Made by a program: the position numbers and the translations under genes
Shown: positions 44,565-51,891 of the stretch, in pieces
How positions within the stretch are numbered: position 1 is the first letter of the stretch
How the letters are laid out: every line of letters begins with the position of its first letter
The notes under the pieces: generated by a model
Told to the model about the DNA's origin: nothing
The model's input: only the letters and a program-made list of their open reading frames with translations
The model's database searches: none
Assembly (NCBI GenBank): GCA_000402755.1
Contig: AQSD01000006.1
Coordinates: 1-52,411, forward strand
Length of the DNA stretch: 52,411 nucleotides
Reading direction: 5' to 3'
From: Fidelibacterota bacterium SCGC AAA160-B08
GTDB lineage: Bacteria > Fidelibacterota > Marinisomatia > Marinisomatales > Marinisomataceae

Positions 44565-45761
44565 ATGGCAATATCAGACAAAGATTTTCAAGATATTAAA
44601 GATAGAATAGCAAAATTTGTTCAACAAGAATTGCTTGGTAATGAGAAACAATTTCAGGCTAAACATACATTTGCAGATCATCTACCTTATCTGGAGGAAA
44701 AAAGAAATCAAGTAAGAGAGATGGGCTTGTTTACTCCTCAAATACCTAAAGAGTATGGTGGGTTAGGATTGAGTTTGCATCAGTTGGGTCAAATCTATGA
44801 AATTCTAGCAAGTACTTTTTATGGCTTATATGTCTTTAATTGTCAGGCTCCAGATGCTGGAAATATGGAAATCTTAATGGATCATGGAACAGATTATCAG
44901 AAAGAAACATTTTTAAAGCCTCTTATCGCTGGAAAAATTAGAAGTTGTTTTTCTATGACAGAACCAGAATTTGCAGGCTCTAACCCTCTAATGATGGGTA
45001 CAATTGCTAAAAAAGAGGGCTCCAACTATATTATTAATGGACATAAATGGTTTACATCCTCTGCAGAAGGAGCAAATTTTGCGATTGCAATGGTGGTTAC
45101 AGATCCAGATAATCCTAATCCATATCTTCGCGCCAGTCAAATTATTGTTCCAACAGACACTGAAGGATTTAATTTTATTAGAAATATTTCTGTGATGGGT
45201 GATGAGGGCGACGGTTGGAATGCTCATGCTGAGATTCGTTATGAAAACTGTACAGTTCCTGAAGAAAATGTATTGGGTACACCCGGTGCAGGATTTAAAA
45301 TTGCTCAAGATAGACTAGGGCCTGGAAGAATTCATCATTGTATGCGTTGGATAGGTGAATGTGAGCGTGCATTTGATATGATGTGTGAAAGAGCCGTGAG
45401 TCGCGAAATAGCGCCCGGAAAAACCTTAGCAAGTAAACAAACTATTCAGAATTGGATTGCTGACTCTCGCGCTGAGATTAATGCTTCAAGATTGATGGTT
45501 CTTGATGCAGCGAGTAAAATCGATAAAAGCGGAGCTGCGTCTGCAAAAATAGAAATTTCTACGATAAAGTTCTTTGTAGCTCAAGTATTACAGAATGTGC
45601 TAGATCGTGCAGTTCAGACGCATGGAGCGCTCGGAATGACCGATGATACTTTCTTAGCATCTTTATGGAGACATGAACGATCTGCAAGAATCTATGATGG
45701 GGCTGATGAAGTCCATAGATCTAGAGTGGCTAGAGAGATTCTAAAAGAATATTCAAAGTAA
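44565..45761 (+). CDS. Acyl-CoA dehydrogenase, ACAD10/11-like
   Basis: The 398-aa flavoprotein shows the family layout: a helical N-domain (MGLFTPQIPKEYGGLGLS), the FAD segment SCFSMTEPEFAGSNPLMMGT, a beta domain with HKWFTSSAEGANFAIAM, and a helical C-domain ending in RIYDGADEVHRSRVAREI. The YDGADEVH ending is like ACAD10/ACAD11 and bacterial LvaC-type enzymes, where ordinary acyl-CoA dehydrogenases have YEGTSEIQ. In those systems the enzyme works with an APH-type kinase on 4-hydroxyacyl-CoA. Exactly such a kinase gene follows six bases later. Confidence 0.9.
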   Translation: MAISDKDFQDIKDRIAKFVQQELLGNEKQFQAKHTFADHLPYLEEKRNQVREMGLFTPQIPKEYGGLGLSLHQLGQIYEILASTFYGLYVFNCQAPDAGNMEILMDHGTDYQKETFLKPLIAGKIRSCFSMTEPEFAGSNPLMMGTIAKKEGSNYIINGHKWFTSSAEGANFAIAMVVTDPDNPNPYLRASQIIVPTDTEGFNFIRNISVMGDEGDGWNAHAEIRYENCTVPEENVLGTPGAGFKIAQDRLGPGRIHHCMRWIGECERAFDMMCERAVSREIAPGKTLASKQTIQNWIADSRAEINASRLMVLDAASKIDKSGAASAKIEISTIKFFVAQVLQNVLDRAVQTHGALGMTDDTFLASLWRHERSARIYDGADEVHRSRVAREILKEYSK

Positions 45762-45767
45762 ATTTTT

Positions 45768-46943
45768 ATGTTTTTAAACAAGGTTAAGGCAAGTTTCAGA
45801 ATTCCACTAAAGCTTAAATTTTACCTTTTTCTGTCAAAATTTTTCAAAAAAAAGAATACCACCACTTTTTCATTGGATAAACCCAAAGATGTTCGAAAAG
45901 GTGAAGAATTCCCAATAGAACCACTCACAAATTATTTAATCTCTCAAGGTTTTGATACTGATGGACTTTCTGTTAAGCAGTTTCCTAGCGGCTATTCGAA
46001 CCTTACTTATTTTTTAAGCACGAATAAAAATGAATATGTACTAAGACGACCTCCTTTTGGCGCTGATAGCTTGAAGGGTGGACATGATATGTCCAGAGAA
46101 TATAAAGTTTTGAGTAAGTTAAAAGCTGAATTCAAGAAGGTGCCAGATGTGCATCTATATACTGAAGATAAATCTATTATTGGTGCACCATTCTATATTA
46201 TGGATTGTGTAAAAGGATATATCATAAGACCTGATTTATCTCAAGAAAATGCACCAGATGCCGATACTATATCTAAAATTTCAGATTCGCTTATCGATAC
46301 ACTCGTTAGTTTGCATCAAGTAGATATAGATAAAAGCGGTTTAAATGATTTTGGTAAAATAGATGGTTATATCTCAAGACAAGTTTCAGGGTGGACAAAA
46401 CGATACTTTCATGCTAAAACACATACTATTCCAGAAATGGAATTTGTTGCTAAATGGTTAAACGAAAATCAACCCAAAGAATCTGGTAAAGCGATCATTC
46501 ATAATGACTTTAAGTATGATAATACAGTGCTTGATATTGATGACCCTACGAAGGTTATCTCAGTATTAGATTGGGAGATGGCTACCCTAGGTGACCCTCT
46601 GATGGATTTAGGAACTACACTTGGTTATTGGGTAGATAAAAATGATGCAGATGAGTTAAAGCTATTTCAATTAAGCGCTACCACATTAGATGGAAATCCG
46701 TGTCGACAAGATATACTAACTATGTATGAGAAAAAATCAGGAAAATCAATTGATAACCCAGTTTTTTACTACGTCTTTGGTCTATTTAAAATAGCAATTA
46801 TCGCTCAACAGATTTATTATAGATATCATAAAGGTTATACGAAAGATAAGCGATTTAGTATGTTGAATGTTGCTGTTAATTCGCTAGGAGTTATGGCTAA
46901 TCAAGCAATTGTTAAAAATAGAGTAAGTGATTTATTTGATTAA
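45768..46943 (+). CDS. APH-family phosphotransferase, acyl-CoA-dehydrogenase-linked
   Basis: The 391-aa protein has a basic N-terminal extension of about 40 residues and then an aminoglycoside-phosphotransferase-like kinase fold. The catalytic loop is HNDFKYDN, with Asp247 as base and Asn252 as metal ligand. The metal Asp268 is in LDWEMATLGDPLMDLG. This subfamily matches the kinase half of ACAD10/11 and LvaA, which phosphorylate the hydroxyl of 4-hydroxyacyl-CoA, and it is not expected to confer antibiotic resistance. It ends at a strong terminator shared with the convergent rhodopsin gene. Confidence 0.87.
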   Translation: MFLNKVKASFRIPLKLKFYLFLSKFFKKKNTTTFSLDKPKDVRKGEEFPIEPLTNYLISQGFDTDGLSVKQFPSGYSNLTYFLSTNKNEYVLRRPPFGADSLKGGHDMSREYKVLSKLKAEFKKVPDVHLYTEDKSIIGAPFYIMDCVKGYIIRPDLSQENAPDADTISKISDSLIDTLVSLHQVDIDKSGLNDFGKIDGYISRQVSGWTKRYFHAKTHTIPEMEFVAKWLNENQPKESGKAIIHNDFKYDNTVLDIDDPTKVISVLDWEMATLGDPLMDLGTTLGYWVDKNDADELKLFQLSATTLDGNPCRQDILTMYEKKSGKSIDNPVFYYVFGLFKIAIIAQQIYYRYHKGYTKDKRFSMLNVAVNSLGVMANQAIVKNRVSDLFD

Positions 46944-46960
46944 AAAGAATATTTGGGATA

Positions 46961-46990
46961 AAAAAAAGGCCTTCAATGAAGGCCTTTTTT
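46961..46990. terminator. Bidirectional terminator between kinase and proteorhodopsin genes
   Basis: GGCCTTC (46968-46974) pairs perfectly with GAAGGCC (46978-46984) around a three-base AAT loop. The stem is flanked by seven A on the left and six T on the right, so it should stop transcription from both convergent genes. Confidence 0.93.
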
Positions 46991-47007
46991 ATTTAAAAGA
47001 ATAAAAA

Positions 47008-47709
47008 CTATTTTGTATCCATTCTAGCAGCTGTCCAAACAATGACACCTGGTAAAATTTTGTTTACAAAATCAGCTAAATTGTATACTTGGTTAGTCAA
47101 TTCCATATCAACACCACCACCAAAGTAGCCTAAAGCGTATCCTGCTGGATAGATAAGCCATCCAAAGGTTACAATCTTTTTCAAGTTTTCATATGCATAC
47201 TGACCAGCAGCATTTTTTGATCCTGCATTTGCATCCGCAGCTTCACCAGACCAGATCTCTTTAAGAGCTAGACCCCAGAAAAGCATACCACCAACAAAAC
47301 CTGTTGTTGAATTAATCCATGCACATGAACCTGTTTCGCCTAAATATCCAAATACTAGCATTGCTACAGTATATCCAAGCAATCTTTTGAAAACGCCTGA
47401 GCTTACATTTGTTACTGCTAATAGAACGATATATAGTTCTACCATAAGTAGTGGCACAGTAATTAACCAATCAATGTATCTAATTGATACCACATCAGTT
47501 CCACCAGCATCTCTCATATAGAAATAGTGTACTGCTGCAATAAAACATACTAACCCTGATACAGTTAATGATGTCTTCCATTTTGCGTTTACATTGTCTC
47601 TTTCAAGCCAAAAGAAAAGCGCTGCGGCAAGTAAAGCCATATTTACTACAAAGAATGTAAATCCAGTAAAGTTACTTGGATCCATTCCTATCAAATTAAT
47701 AACATACAT
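47008..47709 (-). CDS. Proteorhodopsin, green-absorbing type proton pump
   Basis: This is a seven-helix retinal protein that pumps protons out in light. The 233-aa sequence has helix C RYIDWLITVPLLMVEL, with proton acceptor Asp80, Thr84 and donor Glu91 (the DTE pattern of outward proton pumps). Leu88 occupies the spectral-tuning position (105 in the reference protein), predicting green absorption. His61 is the Asp-partner His, and Lys217 in FVNKILPG binds retinal. There is no clear signal peptide. No retinal synthesis gene is visible nearby. AGGGGT precedes the ATG on the minus strand. Confidence 0.97.
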   Translation of the reverse strand: MYVINLIGMDPSNFTGFTFFVVNMALLAAALFFWLERDNVNAKWKTSLTVSGLVCFIAAVHYFYMRDAGGTDVVSIRYIDWLITVPLLMVELYIVLLAVTNVSSGVFKRLLGYTVAMLVFGYLGETGSCAWINSTTGFVGGMLFWGLALKEIWSGEAADANAGSKNAAGQYAYENLKKIVTFGWLIYPAGYALGYFGGGVDMELTNQVYNLADFVNKILPGVIVWTAARMDTK

Positions 47710-47742
47710 ATTAATACCCCTATCTAATTGTTAAATTCCATG

Positions 47743-47771
47743 AATATATAATATTTATTAAATAAAGTCAT
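47743..47771 (-). promoter_or_regulatory. Candidate promoter of the proteorhodopsin gene
   Basis: On the minus strand ATGACT (complement of 47766-47771) and TATATT (complement of 47743-47748) are spaced by 17 bases, a plausible sigma-70 pair. It would give a leader of about 25-30 bases before the ATG at 47709. The -35 element lies inside a perfect palindrome. Confidence 0.45.
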
Positions 47772-47784
47772 AGTACTTTATTTA
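47759..47784. repeat. Perfect 10-bp inverted repeat in the rhodopsin divergent promoter region
   Basis: TAAATAAAGT (47759-47768) and its exact complement ACTTTATTTA (47775-47784) flank the spacer CATAGT. The palindrome covers the candidate -35 of the rhodopsin promoter and lies 22 bases upstream of the divergent gene at 47806. This is a suitable place for an operator controlling one or both genes. Confidence 0.55.
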
Positions 47785-47805
47785 TACTAATCTAACTTTG
47801 AAAAA

Positions 47806-48399
47806 ATGAATAAAAAATTTACTGAAATATATAATTCTATCGATATTGATATGACGTCAGCTGTATCTGACTATAAAGATCCGTTTCATTTATTTTCTTT
47901 TGCAAACTCATCAGATAACAATCCAGAGATTAGAACAGTTGTTTTAAGGAATTTTTCTATAGATAAAAGAATTTTTGAATTTCATTCCGATATCAGGAGT
48001 CCAAAAATAGAGCAGCTAAACATTAATCCTAATTTTTCTGCATTATTCTATAGTCCAGATAAAAAAATACAATTACGATTTTCTGGAATAGTTAAGATAT
48101 TACATAAAGACACATCTACAAAAAAAAGATGGCAAGGTATATCTAGCTCATCACGCAGATGTTACTTAGGTCCATATAGCCCTTCAAGTACAATTGAAAT
48201 AGATCATCCCAATATACCTGAAGATTTTAGATTTGGAGATCCTAAAAAAGAAGAAACAGAAAACGGGATAGAAAATTTTGTGATTGTTCAATGCAAATTT
48301 ACTAGCATTGATTATTTAAGTTTGAAATATAGTGGACATTCACGATGTAGATTTGACTTTATTGGGAAAAATGTTTCGGTTTGCTGGTTGGCACCTTAA
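47806..48399 (+). CDS. Pyridoxamine-phosphate-oxidase-like flavin-binding protein
   Basis: The 197-aa split-barrel protein resembles the Alr4036-type Pyridox_oxase_2 group. It has PEIRTVVLRNFSIDKRIFEF near residues 40-60, HSDIRSPKIEQLNINPNFSA, the RFSGIVKIL strand, and a C-terminal WLAP ending. The family binds FMN, but the reactions are mostly unknown. It is divergent from proteorhodopsin across a 96-base gap that holds a palindrome. It is shorter than true PdxH and lacks its C-terminal signature, so a PLP synthesis role is not supported. Confidence 0.75.
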   Translation: MNKKFTEIYNSIDIDMTSAVSDYKDPFHLFSFANSSDNNPEIRTVVLRNFSIDKRIFEFHSDIRSPKIEQLNINPNFSALFYSPDKKIQLRFSGIVKILHKDTSTKKRWQGISSSSRRCYLGPYSPSSTIEIDHPNIPEDFRFGDPKKEETENGIENFVIVQCKFTSIDYLSLKYSGHSRCRFDFIGKNVSVCWLAP

Positions 48400-48445
48400 A
48401 TTGATTTAAATACGATAAAAAACTGGGGAGAAACGGAAATTTTTT

Positions 48446-49153
48446 ATGGATATAGGAGTAAATCAAGCAATCTTAATTACGGTTAGTATATTACTTACTA
48501 CGAATCTTATAGGATATATATACACAGCTTTAATTCTTCATACTGATCTTATTAATGACCAGAGAATTCAGCCTAAAAAATATTTTTCTCGACGTTTTTA
48601 TCAAAGACTCCCTCTAATATTATTCAATCTTTTTCTTCTGTTATCTGTTGGAGTTGTTGGAGTGTATTTATTTTATGATATTCTTGATTTTTCTATTCCA
48701 ACTCTTGGAGTTTTTTTATTACAGTTATTATTAATTTTTTTAATAGATGACTTATATTTTTATCTATATCATTCAGCATTGCATACAAAATTTTTATATA
48801 AGCATATTCATAAAACACATCATCGATCTACAATGCCTATTCCGATGGAGTATATTTTTACACATCCCCTCGAATGGTTTCTTGGTGCGATTGGTCCTTT
48901 TATTGGATTAGCAGTGATTGCAATATTTATTCCTCAAATAAATATTTATGCATTTTGGACTATGATTGCTTTAAGAAATTTACATGAATTAGATATTCAT
49001 TCTGGAGTAAAGTCTTCAAAGGCTACATCTGCTATTCCTTTTTATGGGACAACAGAACACCATGATCTCCACCATTCAAGAAATAAGGGAAATTATGCTT
49101 CGACATTTACATTTTGGGATAAAATTTTTGGGACTGAAATTACAAAGCGATGA
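48446..49153 (+). CDS. Sterol desaturase / fatty acid hydroxylase family membrane enzyme
   Basis: The 235-aa di-iron membrane protein has several hydrophobic helices and the His clusters HSALH (His109, His113), HKTHH (His122, 125, 126) and EHHDLHH (His205, 206, 209, 210). These bind the two irons that insert oxygen into a lipid or carotenoid. The substrate is unknown. A carotenoid or fatty acid hydroxylase is possible and no sterol role is implied. GGGGAG lies about 20 bases upstream of the ATG. Its stop overlaps a 33-aa microprotein start (ATGA), which ties it to the downstream operon. Confidence 0.88.
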   Translation: MDIGVNQAILITVSILLTTNLIGYIYTALILHTDLINDQRIQPKKYFSRRFYQRLPLILFNLFLLLSVGVVGVYLFYDILDFSIPTLGVFLLQLLLIFLIDDLYFYLYHSALHTKFLYKHIHKTHHRSTMPIPMEYIFTHPLEWFLGAIGPFIGLAVIAIFIPQINIYAFWTMIALRNLHELDIHSGVKSSKATSAIPFYGTTEHHDLHHSRNKGNYASTFTFWDKIFGTEITKR

Positions 49154-49251
49154 AATTCACAATTATTTTAATGGTGTTATGCGTTTTACTTGGAACGATG
49201 TTTAATTTCTTTACTATTAAGCGATATATAAGAAAGAGGGAAGATGATTAA
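49150..49251 (+). CDS. Putative 33-aa single-helix membrane microprotein (first)
   Basis: This short gene is easily missed. From ATG 49150 it encodes MKFTIILMVLCVLLGTMF plus NFFTIKRYIRKREDD, a single hydrophobic helix followed by a basic then acidic tail. That pattern fits an inner-membrane protein with its tail in the cytoplasm. Its ATG overlaps the stop of the hydroxylase gene (ATGA), and its last eight bases overlap the start of the rhodanese gene. Such double coupling is what real genes in this operon show. I know no homologue. Chance cannot be excluded at this length. Confidence 0.6.
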   Translation: MKFTIILMVLCVLLGTMFNFFTIKRYIRKREDD

Positions 49252-49621
49252 ATTTAGATTATTGTCAATTTTTATACTTATTTTTTTACTAGTTATGTGT
49301 GGTAAAAATAATAGTGATGTGGTATCTATGGAAGAATTTCAATCAAAAATTCTAGACGAAAATACATTTGTTTTAGATGTTAGAACTGAAGCAGAGTTCT
49401 ATGGACCTCTAGGACATATTGAAGGCGCAACATTGATTCCTATCGATGAACTATCATCGAGAATGAATGAGCTTAACGAAGTAAAAGATAAAGATATTTA
49501 TGTTGTTTGTCGCAGCGGCAATAGATCTAACGTTGGAAAAAATATTTTAAGAGAAAATAGTTTTCATGCTATCAATGTGGATGGTGGAATGTTGGCTTGG
49601 AAGCCATTAGATAATGAATAA
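49244..49621 (+). CDS. Rhodanese-like domain protein, exported
   Basis: The 125-aa protein has a hydrophobic N-terminus ending in VMCGKN (Cys19), a possible lipoprotein signal although Met before Cys is unusual. The rest is one rhodanese domain: FVLDVRTEAEFYGPLGHIEG, IPIDEL, and the active loop VVCRSGNRS with Cys89. It should act in the periplasm on sulfur transfer or as a redox accessory. GAGGGAAG lies just upstream of the ATG. It overlaps microproteins on both sides, eight bases at each end. Confidence 0.88.
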   Translation: MIKFRLLSIFILIFLLVMCGKNNSDVVSMEEFQSKILDENTFVLDVRTEAEFYGPLGHIEGATLIPIDELSSRMNELNEVKDKDIYVVCRSGNRSNVGKNILRENSFHAINVDGGMLAWKPLDNE

Positions 49622-49718
49622 TAAAGAAGAATTAATTACAAAATATAGAAAATCATTCATCACAATTATGATTGTCTTATTGATCTCACTCATACCATTC
49701 TTTTTCTATGCTAATTAA
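49614..49718 (+). CDS. Putative 34-aa single-helix membrane microprotein (second)
   Basis: From ATG 49614 it encodes MNNKEELITKYRKSFITIMI followed by VLLISLIPFFFYAN: a charged N-terminal 13 residues and then one hydrophobic helix running to the C-terminus. The expected topology is tail-anchored, with the charged part in the cytoplasm. It overlaps the rhodanese stop by eight bases and the next gene start by eleven. Its orientation is the reverse of the first microprotein (helix at the end, not the start). No homologue is known to me. Confidence 0.6.
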   Translation: MNNKEELITKYRKSFITIMIVLLISLIPFFFYAN

Positions 49719-50343
49719 GCAAAAATACCCCATTGATTTTGCCAAAAGTATTACTTGGTTAGTAGTCCTTGGATTGATTTATTATTTCAATCAATTTGAT
49801 AATATTACAGCATGGATCTACTTTTGTTTGCATGGGTCTTATGGAATTATGTGGGTGATGAAAAGTAAAATTTTTCCAGATAAAAATTGGGAAAAAAAAG
49901 CCGGAATATTATATACCATGTTGATCATTTTTGGTCTTATGGTTTATTGGGCTCCTGCTTTTATTATTACTATGAATAGTCATGAGGCTTCATTAGAAGT
50001 TATCGTTAGTGCGATTATTTTATTTTCATTTGGTGTCTACTATCACTTTGCATCAGATATGCAGAAATATATCTATCTAAAATATAATTCAGGATTAATT
50101 ACTGATGGACTATGGGAACAATGTAGACATCCTAATTATTTCGGTGAATTATTAATTTACTCTAGCTTTTTATTATTGACTATCGAATCATCCCTATGGT
50201 GGATTCCAGTACTAATTTTAAGCATCTTTATATGTATTATTTGGATTCCCGGAATGAAAAGAATTGATAGGTCTTTATCTCGTTTTGAAGGGCATGAAGC
50301 CTATAAAAAGAAAACAGCCTTTATTATTCCTTATATCCTATGA
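49708..50343 (+). CDS. DUF1295 / isoprenylcysteine-methyltransferase-like membrane protein
   Basis: The 211-aa polytopic protein has about six helices. The signature is GLITDGLWEQCRHPNYFGEL near residues 129-148, with Arg140, His141, Pro142, Asn143 and Tyr144. This is shared by DUF1295 proteins, steroid 5-alpha-reductase-like enzymes and ICMT methyltransferases, where it contacts the soluble cofactor. Reaction and substrate are unknown, but a reduction or methylation of a membrane lipid is likely. The start lies inside the second microprotein, and the stop overlaps the next gene (ATGA). Confidence 0.82.
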   Translation: MLIKQKYPIDFAKSITWLVVLGLIYYFNQFDNITAWIYFCLHGSYGIMWVMKSKIFPDKNWEKKAGILYTMLIIFGLMVYWAPAFIITMNSHEASLEVIVSAIILFSFGVYYHFASDMQKYIYLKYNSGLITDGLWEQCRHPNYFGELLIYSSFLLLTIESSLWWIPVLILSIFICIIWIPGMKRIDRSLSRFEGHEAYKKKTAFIIPYIL

Positions 50344-50729
50344 TACAGCCATCGCTTATTATATACTATGATGGATTCTGCGTGTTATGTTCTAGGGCAA
50401 TGAATTTTACTATAAAGCATGATCATAATAAAATTATTTCTTATAGCCCTATACAATCTGATTATGCCAAAAGAACTTTGGAGCAAAAATATATCGACGA
50501 CATGAATACCGTAGTTGTAAAAAAGGATAATAAAACTTTTACAAAGTCAAAAGCTGCATTTGTTGTTTTAGATGCACTTAATCATCCTTTAAGATATTTT
50601 CAATTTATTCTCCCATCTTTTTTGGCAGATAAATGCTATTATTTCGTAGCCGAGAGAAGATATAGCTGGTTTGGAAAAAAAGAAGAATGTAGTTTTCCTA
50701 ATAATAATTCACAATTTTTAGTTGACTGA
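50340..50729 (+). CDS. DUF393 (DCC family) thiol-disulfide oxidoreductase-like protein
   Basis: The 129-aa protein begins with IIYYDGFCVLCSRAMNF, which contains the DxxCxxC motif (Cys14, Cys17) that names the DCC family, followed by a thioredoxin-like pattern and a C-terminal FAERRYSWFGKKEEC-like segment. It probably reduces or isomerises thiols. The partner is unknown. It has no signal peptide. It overlaps the DUF1295 gene by four bases and the thioesterase by one base, so it is part of the same operon. Confidence 0.85.
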   Translation: MIQPSLIIYYDGFCVLCSRAMNFTIKHDHNKIISYSPIQSDYAKRTLEQKYIDDMNTVVVKKDNKTFTKSKAAFVVLDALNHPLRYFQFILPSFLADKCYYFVAERRYSWFGKKEECSFPNNNSQFLVD

Positions 50730-51130
50730 TGACAAAAGACACATTTAAAAGACTGTATGATATTGAGACCAGATGGTACGATGAAGATATGTTGGGTCAT
50801 TTAAATCATGGTACAGCTGTAACGCTTATAGAAGACGTAAGAGTAAGGCATGCTGCCGATATAGGTCTTGAGCCATATGATAAGTATAAATTTCCGTTTA
50901 TAGTAGCTTCTATGAAGTTTGACTACATAAAACAAATTAGCCACCCAGAAAAATTAACTATTGGTATTAAAGTGTCACGCATCGGTGGAAAAAGTTTTGA
51001 TTATGAATATGGTATGTTCAAAGAAGACGATACTGAATGTGCTATCAAGTGTTATATGACATTAGTATGCTTTGATTTTTTAGGTCAAAAAAGTATTCCT
51101 GTATTTGAGGCCTTAAAAAATGAAATGTAA
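50729..51130 (+). CDS. Acyl-CoA thioesterase, 4HBT family
   Basis: The 133-aa hotdog-fold protein has the YbgC/4-hydroxybenzoyl-CoA thioesterase signature RWYDEDMLGHLNHGTAV near residues 15-31. The Asp in YDED is the likely catalytic residue, and His24 and His27 follow. It should hydrolyse an acyl-CoA in the cytoplasm. Its ATG uses the last base of the preceding stop (TGATG). The neighbouring enoyl-CoA hydratase gene supports an acyl-CoA role. Confidence 0.87.
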   Translation: MTKDTFKRLYDIETRWYDEDMLGHLNHGTAVTLIEDVRVRHAADIGLEPYDKYKFPFIVASMKFDYIKQISHPEKLTIGIKVSRIGGKSFDYEYGMFKEDDTECAIKCYMTLVCFDFLGQKSIPVFEALKNEM

Positions 51131-51147
51131 CCAAGGAAATCGATATT

Positions 51148-51891
51148 ATGAATGTTAGCATAGAAAATGATATTAAAATTATCCAAATGGGTGAAAAAGG
51201 CGCAAATGTACTAAGTGTTACTAGAGCGAAAGAAATTATGGCAGAGTTGAATTATGAAGAATGTAAAGCTGTCATTATTATGGGAAATGAAAAAGTATTT
51301 AGCGCAGGCCTGAATTTAAAAGATTTAATGAATGCTAAAGAAGAGAAAGAAGTCGCTCTTATTTTTAATACACTTGGAGATCTATTAAGGTCATTCAGGG
51401 AGTTTCCTGGTCCAGTGATTAGCATTGTAAGCGGACACGCTATTGCCGGAGGATGTTTAATGGCCCTAGCCTCTGATTATCGTTATGGAATGTTTGGAAT
51501 GCATAGAATGGGTCTTAATGAAATGGCTATCGGTATTGATTTGCCACCAGATATGCTATCAATTATTAGCCATTCAATTAGTCGAGAAAATCTTTTTGAA
51601 GTAGCTACTCAATGCAAGATGTATACTCCTAAGCAAGCCCATAAGAAGGGCTTGATTAATGAATATATTGGAAATCCTTTTATTGGTAAAAAGCGAGCAA
51701 CAGCAGAAGCCCTTAAACGAGCAAAAAAATTAGCAGGATTTTATATAAATGCCGGAGAGCCATTTGTTAGATTAAAACAGTCATTAATGCATGATACTGA
51801 ATTCGATTATGATGTATTAATCAGTAATTGGTTCAGCGCCGAAACTCAAGCCAAAATTAAAAAGGTAATGAGTACATTTTCTAAAAAATGA
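51148..51891 (+). CDS. Enoyl-CoA hydratase/isomerase family protein
   Basis: The 247-aa crotonase-fold protein has the CoA/oxyanion loop FSAGLNLKDLM and the second oxyanion segment SGHAIAGGCLMALASDYRYG, then NEMAIGIDLPPDM. Where standard hydratases have the two catalytic Glu, only one Glu near NEMAIG is evident, as in isomerase-like members. Hydratase or delta-3/delta-2 isomerase activity cannot be told apart by eye. It follows the thioesterase by 17 bases (AAGGAA before the ATG) and overlaps the next gene at ATGA. Confidence 0.85.
   Translation: MNVSIENDIKIIQMGEKGANVLSVTRAKEIMAELNYEECKAVIIMGNEKVFSAGLNLKDLMNAKEEKEVALIFNTLGDLLRSFREFPGPVISIVSGHAIAGGCLMALASDYRYGMFGMHRMGLNEMAIGIDLPPDMLSIISHSISRENLFEVATQCKMYTPKQAHKKGLINEYIGNPFIGKKRATAEALKRAKKLAGFYINAGEPFVRLKQSLMHDTEFDYDVLISNWFSAETQAKIKKVMSTFSKK

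Noticed and set aside
45768..46943. Aminoglycoside resistance gene
   Set aside because: The APH fold is shared, but the sequence context and the adjacent ACAD place it with acyl-CoA-linked kinases.
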